From CASQEL01 sp036655975 (GTDB taxonomy: Bacteria; Desulfobacterota; Desulfovibrionia; Desulfovibrionales; Desulfovibrionaceae), in assembly GCA_036655975.1 (NCBI GenBank), contig JAVVPD010000093.1:1-8033 (forward strand): a stretch of DNA of 8,033 bases, in the 5' to 3' direction. The notes beneath the pieces are model-generated. The model saw nothing but the letters and a program-made list of their open reading frames with translations, searched no databases and was not told the origin of the DNA. A program made the position numbers and the translations under genes. The stretch's first letter is position 1, and each line of letters begins with the position of its first letter. Below are positions 1-6,648 of this stretch, one piece after another.

Positions 1-218
1 ATCTTAATCTTTGGTAAAGAAGTGTGTTAACGCAAAGTCCCAGTTAAGCTTCATTGGGAAGTTCCAAAAATTTCTATATCTTCCCAGCCTTCCATGCCAC
101 AGGCAGTAGCGCAAAGAGTAATCATAATAATATCGGAAAGATTGTGCTTTTTTGTTCTATCAATCCGGGGGTTTTGGATAGTCATAAATGCGTTGCCAAG
201 GGAAATAAGCGTATCCAT
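1..218 (-). pseudogene. ISAs1-family transposase, N-terminal remnant (broken, cut by window edge)
   Basis: Reading the minus strand from an ATG at 218 gives 55 codons to a TGA at 53-51. The peptide contains NPRIDRTKKHNLSDII, then ITLCATACGMEGWEDIEIFG. This matches the N-terminal 'DDE_Tnp_1-associated' domain of ISAs1 (H-repeat) transposases: a PDPR-like motif, R..KKH.L.DI, then CG..GWEDIE.FG. A good ribosome binding site (TGAGGAG) lies 5 bases upstream of the ATG. Intact family members are several hundred residues long and continue with a W-L-R...L-P-N-G-I-P-S-H-D-T-F stretch. Here the frame stops, and the remaining 50 bases carry only faint echoes of that stretch split between frames (NEA in one, SLPKI in another), with further stops. 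The gene is therefore probably decayed by frameshift and point mutation, and the catalytic DDE domain is not visible. Family assignment is firm. Whether more of the element lies to the left is unknown. Confidence 0.8.
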
Positions 219-283
219 ATACTCTCCTCAAAATAGATATGAAAAGAATATATCATACTGTAATGAAAAGTAAACATACACTC

Positions 284-311
284 AAGGCAACTCATCAATG
301 GTTAAGGCAAC
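284..311. repeat. Short direct repeat AAGGCAAC x2, possibly near the IS end
   Basis: AAGGCAAC occurs at 284-291 and again at 304-311, a spacing of 20 bases, with little similarity in between. It lies 65-95 bases upstream of the transposase start, about where the left end of an ISAs1-type element would be expected. Composition also shifts from AT-rich towards that of the downstream genes from about 365 on. I could not identify a terminal inverted repeat or target duplication, so the element boundary is unresolved and the repeat may be chance. Confidence 0.25.
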
Positions 312-444
312 ATGCCACTTCAAAAATCATTTTACACTGCGACAAGGTAAAACCGTTGTTTTAAAAATCGGCCCGCATAAAGTGCGGTGGCCCTGCTTGC
401 CCCTTATCGAGGCTTCCAAGCACAAGTCTTTTCCTGTAGACTAA
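298..444 (+). CDS. Doubtful 48-residue reading frame upstream of the tetrapyrrole operon
   Basis: An ATG at 298 opens 48 codons ending in TAA at 442-444. The peptide is basic and His/Lys-rich; its middle reads TVVLKIGPHKVRWPCLPLIE. I do not recognise it. There is no good ribosome binding site: the AAGG at 284-287 is 10 bases from the ATG. Codon choice is not obviously non-coding, and the frame is open back to a TAA at 271-273, so it could be the tail of a gene broken by the neighbouring insertion element. It could equally be chance. No signal peptide, membrane segment or known motif is visible. Confidence 0.15.
   Translation: MVKATCHFKNHFTLRQGKTVVLKIGPHKVRWPCLPLIEASKHKSFPVD
363..392 (-). terminator. 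Weak hairpin with T-tract, minus-strand orientation
   Basis: On the minus strand CCGCA (387-383), loop CTTTA, TGCGG (377-373) forms a 5-bp stem. It extends by GGC/GCC after a two-base bulge and is followed by GATTTTT (369-363). The shape resembles a Rho-independent terminator, but no gene on the minus strand ends here. It may be a relic, block antisense readthrough from the operon region, or be chance. Confidence 0.2.
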
Positions 445-465
445 CGCTACGCGAAATTTTATAAC
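437..465 (+). promoter_or_regulatory. Candidate sigma70-type promoter of the tetrapyrrole operon
   Basis: TAGACT at 437-442 (4 of 6 to TTGACA) and TATAAC at 460-465 (5 of 6 to TATAAT) are separated by 17 bases, the ideal spacing. Transcription would start around 472, about 18 bases before the ATG at 490. This supports that ATG over the in-frame GTG at 472. No operator or riboswitch could be identified. Confidence 0.4.
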
Positions 466-489
466 CCTTTTGTGCTCAGAGACGTAGAC

Positions 490-1164
490 ATGCCCTATTA
501 TCCAATTTTTCTTGATATCAGCCAAGCGAGCTGCTTGATTGTGGGCGCTGGAGACGTGGGACTCCGCAAACTCGGCACACTGCTGGAGGCTGGGCCACGG
601 CTCGTAGTGCTCATGGATACCGCCCCCCCCAGCCCTTCTTGTGCGGCGCTACTGGCTGATCCAAGGGTATGTTTTACGCAAGCATCTTTTAGCCCCGCCT
701 GTCTACAAGGGCACAGTCTGGTATTTGCCGCCACGGCGAACAGAGCCGTAAACGCCGCCATCGCCGCCGCCTGTCAGGGGCAGGGCCTCTGGTGCAATTG
801 TGTAGATGCCCCCACCGAGGGGTCTTTTATTGTGCCCGCCACGGCTAAGCACGGCAGCCTAACCGCCACCTTGAGTACGGGAGGAAGCAGCCCCGCCCTT
901 GCCCGTAAATTACGTCAAGAATTGGAAGAATGGCTCAAGCCCCGATCCAGTCTGGCCGCGCTGATGGGCAAAGTGCGACCATATATCCTATCATTGGGCT
1001 TGAATACTGCAGAAAATACTCGTATCTTCCGTGGATTAATCGCCTCTGAATTGCAGACAGCCTTGGCAAACAGCAACGCGCACCAGTGCGAGACCCTTTT
1101 GCGGGCACTTTTACCGGAAGCTATCCATCCGCACATCGTGGAGTTTTTAGATGATCTCTTTTGA
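490..1164 (+). CDS. Precorrin-2 dehydrogenase (siroheme synthase N-terminal type)
   Basis: Oxidises precorrin-2 to sirohydrochlorin with NAD+ in the cytosol, the step before siroheme (SirC/Met8p/CysG N-terminal family). The 224-residue product begins MPYYPIFLDI, the usual start of the family. It has a Rossmann nucleotide-binding loop GAGDVG (19-24), a CNCVDAP segment whose Asp106 aligns with the catalytic Asp of CysG/Met8p, and the signature STGGSSPALAR (129-139). A helical C-terminal part follows. There is no uroporphyrinogen methyltransferase domain, so this is not full CysG; methylation must be done elsewhere. In the family some members also insert iron, and the sequence alone does not settle this. 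I chose the ATG at 490, with AGAGA at 478-482 as a weak ribosome binding site; an in-frame GTG at 472 would add six residues. The gene overlaps the next by 14 bases. A C8 run lies at 623-630. Symbols sirC or cysG(N) would both be used. Confidence 0.9.
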   Translation: MPYYPIFLDISQASCLIVGAGDVGLRKLGTLLEAGPRLVVLMDTAPPSPSCAALLADPRVCFTQASFSPACLQGHSLVFAATANRAVNAAIAAACQGQGLWCNCVDAPTEGSFIVPATAKHGSLTATLSTGGSSPALARKLRQELEEWLKPRSSLAALMGKVRPYILSLGLNTAENTRIFRGLIASELQTALANSNAHQCETLLRALLPEAIHPHIVEFLDDLF

Positions 1165-1981
1165 GACTGTAACCAATACTATCCTTATCTGCTATGCGGG
1201 GGCTACATGTTGTGGCTTGGCTGGCATGCTCACCCGCAACGGACCGCTCAAAAAAGTGGCTGCCGCTCTAACCTTGAGCGGATTTTTAATCCAGACCGTC
1301 TCCCTCGCCTTGGGAAGCCATATGGCCTTGCCCGGCGGGCTCAGCTGGGGAGCCTACCTCCAACTTATCGCGTGGTTTGTCGTCTTGTGCAGTCTGATAG
1401 GCTGGTGGCGTGTGCGCGACGAATCTGCCACCCTGTTTGCCGCGCCCTTAGCCCTCATCATTTTTTTATTTTCCCACCGCTTTTTGCTGCTGCAGGTAAA
1501 ACTGCCAGAATCGCTCACCGCCTATTTTTACGCCCTGCATATCGGCACGCTATTTCTGAGTTTGGGTTTGATGGCCCTGGCCTTTGTGGCAGGATTAATT
1601 TTTTTACAACTCGAGCGCAAAATAAAAACCAAGGCCCGTCTGAAGGGCTTTCAAAAAGATTTTCCTGCCCTGTCCATTTTGGACAAAATTAATTCCATCA
1701 CCACCCTTACGGGTTTTCCGCTGTATACCATTGGTCTTATTTCAGGATTTGCATGGGCGCGCCCCGTTTTCGGAACAACCATTTCTGGTGACCCCAAGGA
1801 AATTATTTCCATTGTGGCTTGGCTGCTTTACGCATGGTTGTTTCATATGCGGCTTTCGCAGGGCTGGCGCGGGCGCAAACCGGCGCTTTTAGCGGTTTGG
1901 CTGTTTGGCCTGAGCGTATTTTCTATCCTTGTGGTCAATTCTTTTGCAGATACGCACCACGCATTTACCAAACGACAGTGA
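1151..1981 (+). CDS. ccsA: CcsA/HemX-type cytochrome c assembly membrane protein
   Basis: An integral inner-membrane protein of 276 residues with about eight predicted helices (roughly 5-25, 35-55, 66-86, 93-113, 125-152, 185-203, 217-235, 244-262). It belongs to the CcmC/CcsA/HemX 'cytochrome c assembly protein' superfamily. Support comes from the topology, GDPKE at 213-217 followed by a helix ending LFHMR (His232), and His130 at the start of the fifth helix, all as in haem-handling members. The classic tryptophan-rich WGxxWxWD motif is degenerate: only W202 precedes the DPKE. That points to the HemX branch or a divergent CcsA rather than a full haem-presenting CcsA. No separate Ccs1/ResB gene is next to it here. 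It sits between precorrin-2 dehydrogenase and hemA, which fits haem delivery to c-type cytochromes or an influence on HemA level, as known for Bacillus HemX. GGAG at 1140-1143, 7 bases before the ATG, supports this start, which overlaps the preceding gene by 14 bases. Confidence 0.82.
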   Translation: MISFETVTNTILICYAGATCCGLAGMLTRNGPLKKVAAALTLSGFLIQTVSLALGSHMALPGGLSWGAYLQLIAWFVVLCSLIGWWRVRDESATLFAAPLALIIFLFSHRFLLLQVKLPESLTAYFYALHIGTLFLSLGLMALAFVAGLIFLQLERKIKTKARLKGFQKDFPALSILDKINSITTLTGFPLYTIGLISGFAWARPVFGTTISGDPKEIISIVAWLLYAWLFHMRLSQGWRGRKPALLAVWLFGLSVFSILVVNSFADTHHAFTKRQ

Positions 1982-1982
1982 C

Positions 1983-3272
1983 ATGGATAAAGAAATATTT
2001 TTGATTGGCCTTAACCACCGCACAGCGGGGGTGGACATCCGCGAGCGTTTTGCCCTGACAGATTTTTGCAGTCCTGAGCACTGGGCTGTGCCCTGTCGTG
2101 ACGGCATATGCGAAAATGTCATTTTATCTACCTGCAATCGGGTAGAAATATTGGCCTGTGGCAACCTTGACACGCCTGAACAGGTACTCCACCGTTGGGC
2201 CAGTGCCCGGGGGCGTGCGGCTGAAGATCTTGTCCCTTATGTGTATAAACACCAAGGACTTGAGGCAATTCGCCATTTATTTACTGTGGCTTCTAGCCTT
2301 GATTCCATGGTGCTGGGCGAACCCCAAATTCTGGGGCAACTCAAAGAAGCCTACCGCAAAGCTGTTAAAAGTAACACTACTGGAGTTATTCTTAACAGGC
2401 TTGTACATAAAGCTTTTTCCGTTGCCAAGCGTGTACGCACCGAAACCGCCGTGGCCTCCAGTGCGGTGTCCATCAGCTACGCCGCTGTAGAATTGGCAAA
2501 GCGCATTTTTGGCGAAATGCACAATCACAGTGCCTTGCTGGTAGGAGCGGGAGAAATGGCGGAACTCGCCGCCACCCACCTGTTACAAGCGGGTATCAAG
2601 CGTATTCTGGTTGCCAACCGTACGCTAGCACGGGGGCAGGAATTAGCGCAGCAGATGGGCGGCGAAGCCATCGCTTTTGAGCAATTGTTTGACAGCCTGA
2701 CCGACGTGGACATTGTTATTACCTCTACCGGCTCGCCCGAAGCCATCATTCGCGCTAAAGATATCCGTGAAGTATTGCGCCGCCGAAAACAACGCCCTAT
2801 GTTTTTTATTGATATTGCCGTGCCCCGCGATATTGATCCTGATGTCAACGGCGTAGACAATGTGTATTTATACGATATTGACGACCTTAGAGAAGTGGTG
2901 GAAGAAAATCTCGCTAACCGCCGGGAAGAAGCCGTTAAAGCCACGAATATTGTTGAAGAAGAAGTACAAACCTTTGCCCACTGGATCAAAAGCCTTGACG
3001 CCCAGCCCACTATTTTGGATATTATCCGGCGCGGTGAGCGCATCGCCGCCGAGGAAGTGGCCCGCACCCTAAAACATTTAGGCCCTGTGGACGAAAATAC
3101 CCGCCAGTCTCTTGAGCGCATGGCGGCTTCACTGGTGCGTAAGATGAACCATCACCCCATCGCCTTTATTCAACGCGGGTGCATGTCTGAAGAAGGCGCA
3201 ACCCCACGCATCAGCATGGCGCGGCGCATTTTTGATTTAGACGGCAATCACATCAGTCGGCGTAAAGGCTGA
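1983..3272 (+). CDS. hemA: Glutamyl-tRNA reductase
   Basis: Reduces glutamyl-tRNA(Glu) with NADPH to glutamate-1-semialdehyde, the first committed step of the C5 tetrapyrrole pathway. The 429-residue length is typical. The N-terminal catalytic domain starts with LIGLNHRTAGVDIRERF and carries STCNRVE (49-55) with nucleophile Cys51. SSLDSMVLGEPQILGQLKEAY (104-124) is the substrate-pocket segment. The NADPH-binding Rossmann domain has GAGEMA (188-193) and the ANRT segment (211-214). A long helical spine leads to the C-terminal dimerisation domain, ending with a MARRIFDLDGN-like tail. The ATG at 1983 lies one base after the stop of the preceding gene and gives the canonical N-terminus. A GTG at 1929 would add 18 residues of unrelated sequence from inside that gene. 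No clear ribosome binding site precedes 1983, so translation is probably coupled to the upstream gene. HemA is commonly a control point for haem supply, but no regulatory site is seen here. Confidence 0.97.
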   Translation: MDKEIFLIGLNHRTAGVDIRERFALTDFCSPEHWAVPCRDGICENVILSTCNRVEILACGNLDTPEQVLHRWASARGRAAEDLVPYVYKHQGLEAIRHLFTVASSLDSMVLGEPQILGQLKEAYRKAVKSNTTGVILNRLVHKAFSVAKRVRTETAVASSAVSISYAAVELAKRIFGEMHNHSALLVGAGEMAELAATHLLQAGIKRILVANRTLARGQELAQQMGGEAIAFEQLFDSLTDVDIVITSTGSPEAIIRAKDIREVLRRRKQRPMFFIDIAVPRDIDPDVNGVDNVYLYDIDDLREVVEENLANRREEAVKATNIVEEEVQTFAHWIKSLDAQPTILDIIRRGERIAAEEVARTLKHLGPVDENTRQSLERMAASLVRKMNHHPIAFIQRGCMSEEGATPRISMARRIFDLDGNHISRRKG

Positions 3273-3275
3273 ACC

Positions 3276-3620
3276 ATGATTGATTACACCCGCACAAAAA
3301 TACTTCCCAAACAACGTCAGGCTTTGTGCGCCTTGCTCCATACTCTTGGCTATGACGCGGGGATGGACGGTCTGTATTGGCTTCCCGTGCCTCCCGAAGA
3401 CCTCTCCCCGCTCCAGCGCGAACATCTGGCAACCTGCGGCCCCTATGCACTGGCTGTAGAAGTGGAAAAAGACCGCCTGAGCATGGAATTTCTTGTCCGC
3501 GCCCGCAACACTTTGTGCTGTGACTGCATCCACCCCGCTTCCCCACAGGTAGCAGCGCATATGCAAGCCAGTCTTGAAGCCCTACTGGCCTGCGCGGGGA
3601 TCAGCCCTGATCATTCCTGA
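3276..3620 (+). CDS. Unrecognised 114-residue cytosolic protein between hemA and tilS
   Basis: I do not recognise this protein. It is 114 residues long, has no signal peptide or membrane segment, and looks like a small mixed alpha/beta domain. The N-terminal part is helical (about 10-24), followed by a Tyr/Trp/Pro-rich loop (YWLPVPPEDLSP, 34-45). Then come two likely strands around GPYALAVEVEKDRLSMEFLVRA, and a C-terminal helix. It has six cysteines (18, 54, 81, 82, 84, 106), including a compact CCDC at 81-84. That could be a metal or redox site, but no standard zinc-ribbon spacing is present. It is real on context: an ATG three bases after the hemA stop, a good ribosome binding site AAAGG (3264-3268) 7 bases upstream, and codon use like its neighbours. 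The next gene starts right after its stop. A role tied to tetrapyrrole synthesis or tRNA is only guilt by association. Confidence 0.8.
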   Translation: MIDYTRTKILPKQRQALCALLHTLGYDAGMDGLYWLPVPPEDLSPLQREHLATCGPYALAVEVEKDRLSMEFLVRARNTLCCDCIHPASPQVAAHMQASLEALLACAGISPDHS

Positions 3621-3621
3621 T

Positions 3622-4674
3622 ATGCAGTCTTCCCTCCCACCATTATTACCTCCCGCGCCAGATCTTGCCGCATTTTCCCGCCCTCACGCCCAATTATGCT
3701 TGCAGGTAGCCCGCTTTCTCACCCACAGTTGCCATGTGGACATCCACGGTAGCGTCCTGCTGCTGGCCGTGTCCGGCGGAGCGGATTCCACCGCTTTACT
3801 CAGCATCTTTACCGCCTTACGCCCATACACGGGCCATAGCCTCAGCATTGTACATATAGATCACGGCTTGCGCCCCGAAAGTCCGCTTGAAGCGCAGTCC
3901 GTGGCGGCCTTGTGCGCGGCTTGGCACCTCCCCTGCACCCTACACAGCGCCCCTGTGACAAAGTATGCTGCAGAACATAAAATCGGGCTTGAAGAAGCGG
4001 GACGTGCTTTGCGCTATCAAATTTTAGAAACTGAACGCCAAAACACCCGAGCAGCGTGGATTGTTACGGGGCACCATCGGGAGGATCTGGCGGAAGATAT
4101 GCTGCTGCGCCTTATTCGTGGCACAGGCTGGCCCGCTCTTGGCGGTATGGCGGCTGTGGACAGGCGGAGAAAATTGTTACGCCCCCTCCTGCTGTGCGCG
4201 CCAGAATCTTTGCGCGTTCTGGTGCAAGACTATGGCCTCACATGGCAGCAAGACCCCAGCAATGCGGATATAACCTACAGCCGTAATCGGGTACGCCATA
4301 CTATCATGCCACTGCTCAAGGCTGAAAACCCTTCTCTCCATCAAGGCATGGAAAATTTGTGGACACTGGCGCAGGAAGACACACGGCATTGGGAAAATAT
4401 TCTTAACGCCGCCCTCGCCCACTATCACATAACCTTGACACCCCCAGTCATCACTCTGCCCAAAGCCTTGCTGTGTTCTATGGATCGGGCCACGCGCTTA
4501 CGCATGTATATCCAAGCCGTACACAGCCTTGCCCAAGGTCAAGCCCGCGCGACAACGCTGTTTCAAGTGGACGACGCATGGCAAGAAGGGCGTGGCAACA
4601 CCCATTTTCAACTCCACGGCAACATCAGCGTGGAAGTTTTGCGGGGAAATGTGATTTTTCGGGCCAAGGCCTGA
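3622..4674 (+). CDS. tilS: tRNA(Ile)-lysidine synthase
   Basis: Attaches lysine to cytidine-34 of the CAU-anticodon tRNA(Ile), using ATP. This changes its decoding from AUG to AUA and is essential in most bacteria. The 350-residue protein has the N-type ATP pyrophosphatase P-loop SGGADS (51-56), HIDHGLRPES (78-87), the GHHREDLAEDMLLRLIRG region (150-167), and the family signature WQQDPSNADITYSRNRVRH (208-226). The C-terminal portion is helical and less conserved. At 350 residues it is shorter than E. coli TilS (about 430), so the C-terminal tRNA-binding domain is reduced, as in other short TilS proteins. The ATG at 3622 is one base after the preceding stop. A TTG at 3574 would add 16 residues overlapping the upstream gene and has no better ribosome binding site. 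Neither start has a strong Shine-Dalgarno, suggesting coupled translation. It is the last gene of the plus-strand operon. Confidence 0.94.
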   Translation: MQSSLPPLLPPAPDLAAFSRPHAQLCLQVARFLTHSCHVDIHGSVLLLAVSGGADSTALLSIFTALRPYTGHSLSIVHIDHGLRPESPLEAQSVAALCAAWHLPCTLHSAPVTKYAAEHKIGLEEAGRALRYQILETERQNTRAAWIVTGHHREDLAEDMLLRLIRGTGWPALGGMAAVDRRRKLLRPLLLCAPESLRVLVQDYGLTWQQDPSNADITYSRNRVRHTIMPLLKAENPSLHQGMENLWTLAQEDTRHWENILNAALAHYHITLTPPVITLPKALLCSMDRATRLRMYIQAVHSLAQGQARATTLFQVDDAWQEGRGNTHFQLHGNISVEVLRGNVIFRAKA

Positions 4675-4691
4675 ACACGCGGGGCTAGGCC
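4662..4691. other. Junction of converging operons with GGCC-rich inverted repeats
   Basis: The tilS stop (4672-4674) and dxs stop (4685-4687) are 10 bases apart. GGCCAAGGCC (4662-4671) is a palindrome, and GGCCT (4668-4672) can pair with AGGCC (4687-4691) across a 14-base loop. The stem is only 5 bp and is not followed by a clear T-tract on either strand, so it is a poor intrinsic terminator. Transcripts from the two operons may overlap, or Rho may end them. Confidence 0.3.
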
Positions 4692-6598
4692 AAAACTTCG
4701 CGCATTGTCTTCAACAACGTTTCAGTGATACCTTCAACGCACAGGCCCAGATGTAAGCGCAATTGACGGGTAGCCCCGTGCTCTATAAAAGCATCGGGTA
4801 AGCCAAGGCGCTGAATGTTTTGCCCCCGCAGAACGCCTCTGTCTGACCATAATTCGAGCACTGCGGAGGAAAAACCGCCGCATACCGTGCCTTCTTCTAT
4901 ACAAATAATGTGGTCAAAACGGCGGGCAATATCCAAAAGCTGTTCTTCTGGCAGTGGTTTAAGCCATATGGGATCAAACACCATGGCTTGCTGCCCCGTA
5001 ATTTCCTGTACTCTATGCGCGGCTTCCAACGCGGGGTGTACCCTGTTACCGGCTGCTATCACGGCTACCTTGGCACCTTCCTGCAGCACCTCACCACGCG
5101 CGAAATCGAGCAGCCGCAGGCGCTCATCCATCGCCACGCCAAAACCGACCCCACGCGGGTAGCGAATACCGCAGGGCCCACTCCCACACGTGGCGGTATA
5201 CAGGGCATGGCGCAACATATTTTCATCACGGGGAGCCAGCAAGTGCATATGAGGAATATGGCGTAAATAGGCAATATCAAAAGCACCGTGGTGAGTAGGG
5301 CCGTCTTCACCTACAAGGCCCGCGCGATCAATGCAGAAGGTCACTGGCAAATTTTGCAAGCAGACATCATGCACAATTTGATCGTAGGAACGCTGCAGAA
5401 ATGTAGAATAAATTGCCACAATGGGACGAAAACCCTTGCTGGCAAGACCGGCGGCAAAGGTTACGGCATGCTGCTCACAAATACCCACATCCACAAAACG
5501 CTGGGGGAAGGTCTCCTGAAAGGCCTGAGTGCCTGTGCCTTCGGGCATAGCGGCGGTAATGGCCACAACCCTTTCGTCTTGCCGTCCTAATTCCAACAGT
5601 GTTTTGCCAAATGTGGCAGTAAAGCTGGGCAATCCGGCACTGCCCGCCTTACTTCGCGCCAAACCTGTTTCCGGCTCAAAGCCCCCCACTCCGTGAAAAT
5701 GCGTAGGATCTTTTTCCGCAGGGCCATAGCCCTTCCCCTTGCGCGTCAGCACATGCAGCAAGACAGGGCGATCGTCCACGGCGGCGGCCATTTCAAGATG
5801 GCGACGCAAGGCCCCCAAATCGTGCCCGTCTACAGGACCGATATAATTAAAACGAAAAGCCTCAAATAACATGCCCGGCGTAAAAAAAGATTTAAAACTC
5901 CACTCGCCGCGCATGGCATAGGTGGCAAGATCATTGCCTATCCGAGGAATGGAGCGCAACAGGGTGAGCACATCTTTTTTGGTCTGGCGAACCCAGCGAC
6001 GCGACAAGGTGCGACTTAAAAAACGCGACAAGGCCCCCACATTAGGCGAAATGGACATCTCGTTATCGTTGAGCACCACAATAAGACGTTTTGCCATATG
6101 TCCGGCCAGATTCAGGCCTTCAAAAGCCTGCCCCGCCGTCAACGAACCGTCGCCAATAACCGCAACCACATGGTGGTGCTCGCCCGCCAAATCCCGCGCC
6201 ATGGCAAGCCCCAAAGCGGCGGAAATAGACGTGGACGAATGCCCCACGCCGAAATGGTCATAGGGGCTTTCTGTGGGTTTAGGAAAACCGGAAATCCCCC
6301 CCAATTGGCGTAGAGTATGAAATTCCGCCGCGCGGTCGGTCAAAATTTTCCACGCATAACTTTGGTGCCCCACGTCCCAAACCACTTTGTCTTTATCGGC
6401 ATTAAATACGGTCAACAAAGCTAAAGTTAATTCCACCACCCCTAGGGAAGGGGCCAAATGCCCACCGTTTTTAGCCACGGTGCTAATAATCAATTCACGT
6501 ACTTCTTGCGCCAGTTGCACCCGCTCAACATTCGTTAAAGCCGCAATATCTGCAGGGCCTTTAAGACCCGAAAGAAAAGAGGAAGAAGTATGTGGCAT
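4685..6598 (-). CDS. dxs: 1-deoxy-D-xylulose-5-phosphate synthase
   Basis: A thiamine-diphosphate enzyme that condenses pyruvate and glyceraldehyde-3-phosphate to DXP, the entry step of the MEP isoprenoid pathway (DXP also feeds thiamine and pyridoxal synthesis). The 637 residues match the family length. Visible features are GGHLAPSLGVVELT (45-58) with His47; the thiamine-diphosphate motif GDGSLTAGQAFEGLN (149-163) ending at LND (176-178); and DVGHQSYAWKILT (75-87). The transketolase pyrimidine domain carries GICEQHAV with catalytic Glu375, then YSTFLQRSYDQIVHDV (397-412) and DRAGLVGEDGPTHHGAFD (424-441). RYPRG and a transketolase C-terminal domain follow. The ATG at 6598 is preceded by AAGGG about 7 bases upstream. 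It follows ispA by 50 bases and is the last gene of the minus-strand operon. Its stop lies 10 bases from the stop of the converging tilS, with no convincing terminator between. Confidence 0.97.
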   Translation of the reverse strand: MPHTSSSFLSGLKGPADIAALTNVERVQLAQEVRELIISTVAKNGGHLAPSLGVVELTLALLTVFNADKDKVVWDVGHQSYAWKILTDRAAEFHTLRQLGGISGFPKPTESPYDHFGVGHSSTSISAALGLAMARDLAGEHHHVVAVIGDGSLTAGQAFEGLNLAGHMAKRLIVVLNDNEMSISPNVGALSRFLSRTLSRRWVRQTKKDVLTLLRSIPRIGNDLATYAMRGEWSFKSFFTPGMLFEAFRFNYIGPVDGHDLGALRRHLEMAAAVDDRPVLLHVLTRKGKGYGPAEKDPTHFHGVGGFEPETGLARSKAGSAGLPSFTATFGKTLLELGRQDERVVAITAAMPEGTGTQAFQETFPQRFVDVGICEQHAVTFAAGLASKGFRPIVAIYSTFLQRSYDQIVHDVCLQNLPVTFCIDRAGLVGEDGPTHHGAFDIAYLRHIPHMHLLAPRDENMLRHALYTATCGSGPCGIRYPRGVGFGVAMDERLRLLDFARGEVLQEGAKVAVIAAGNRVHPALEAAHRVQEITGQQAMVFDPIWLKPLPEEQLLDIARRFDHIICIEEGTVCGGFSSAVLELWSDRGVLRGQNIQRLGLPDAFIEHGATRQLRLHLGLCVEGITETLLKTMREVLA

Positions 6599-6648
6599 GA
6601 TTGACCCTTACGTAAGTACACTCAAAATATGGATAAAACAAAACATCA

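Noticed and set aside
54..236. 60-codon plus-strand reading frame at the left edge
   Set aside because: It lies opposite the recognisable ISAs1 transposase remnant and has no ribosome binding site or family resemblance.
472..489. Earlier GTG start for precorrin-2 dehydrogenase
   Set aside because: It coincides with the predicted transcription start and has no ribosome binding site; the ATG at 490 matches the family start.
219..489. Possible tRNA, riboswitch or CRISPR repeats in the spacer
   Set aside because: I found no cloverleaf, no conserved riboswitch core and no regularly spaced repeats; only one 8-base direct repeat and a weak hairpin are present.
1929..1982. Earlier GTG start for hemA adding 18 residues
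   Set aside because: It falls inside the ccsA coding region, and the ATG at 1983 gives the canonical HemA N-terminus.
2525..3121. 198-codon minus-strand frame opposite hemA
   Set aside because: Ser/Arg-rich composition typical of an antisense shadow; hemA on the plus strand carries all family motifs.
6599..6648. Possible promoter or regulatory RNA between ispA and dxs
   Set aside because: The 50-base gap shows only the dxs ribosome binding site and no hairpin or clear promoter pair.
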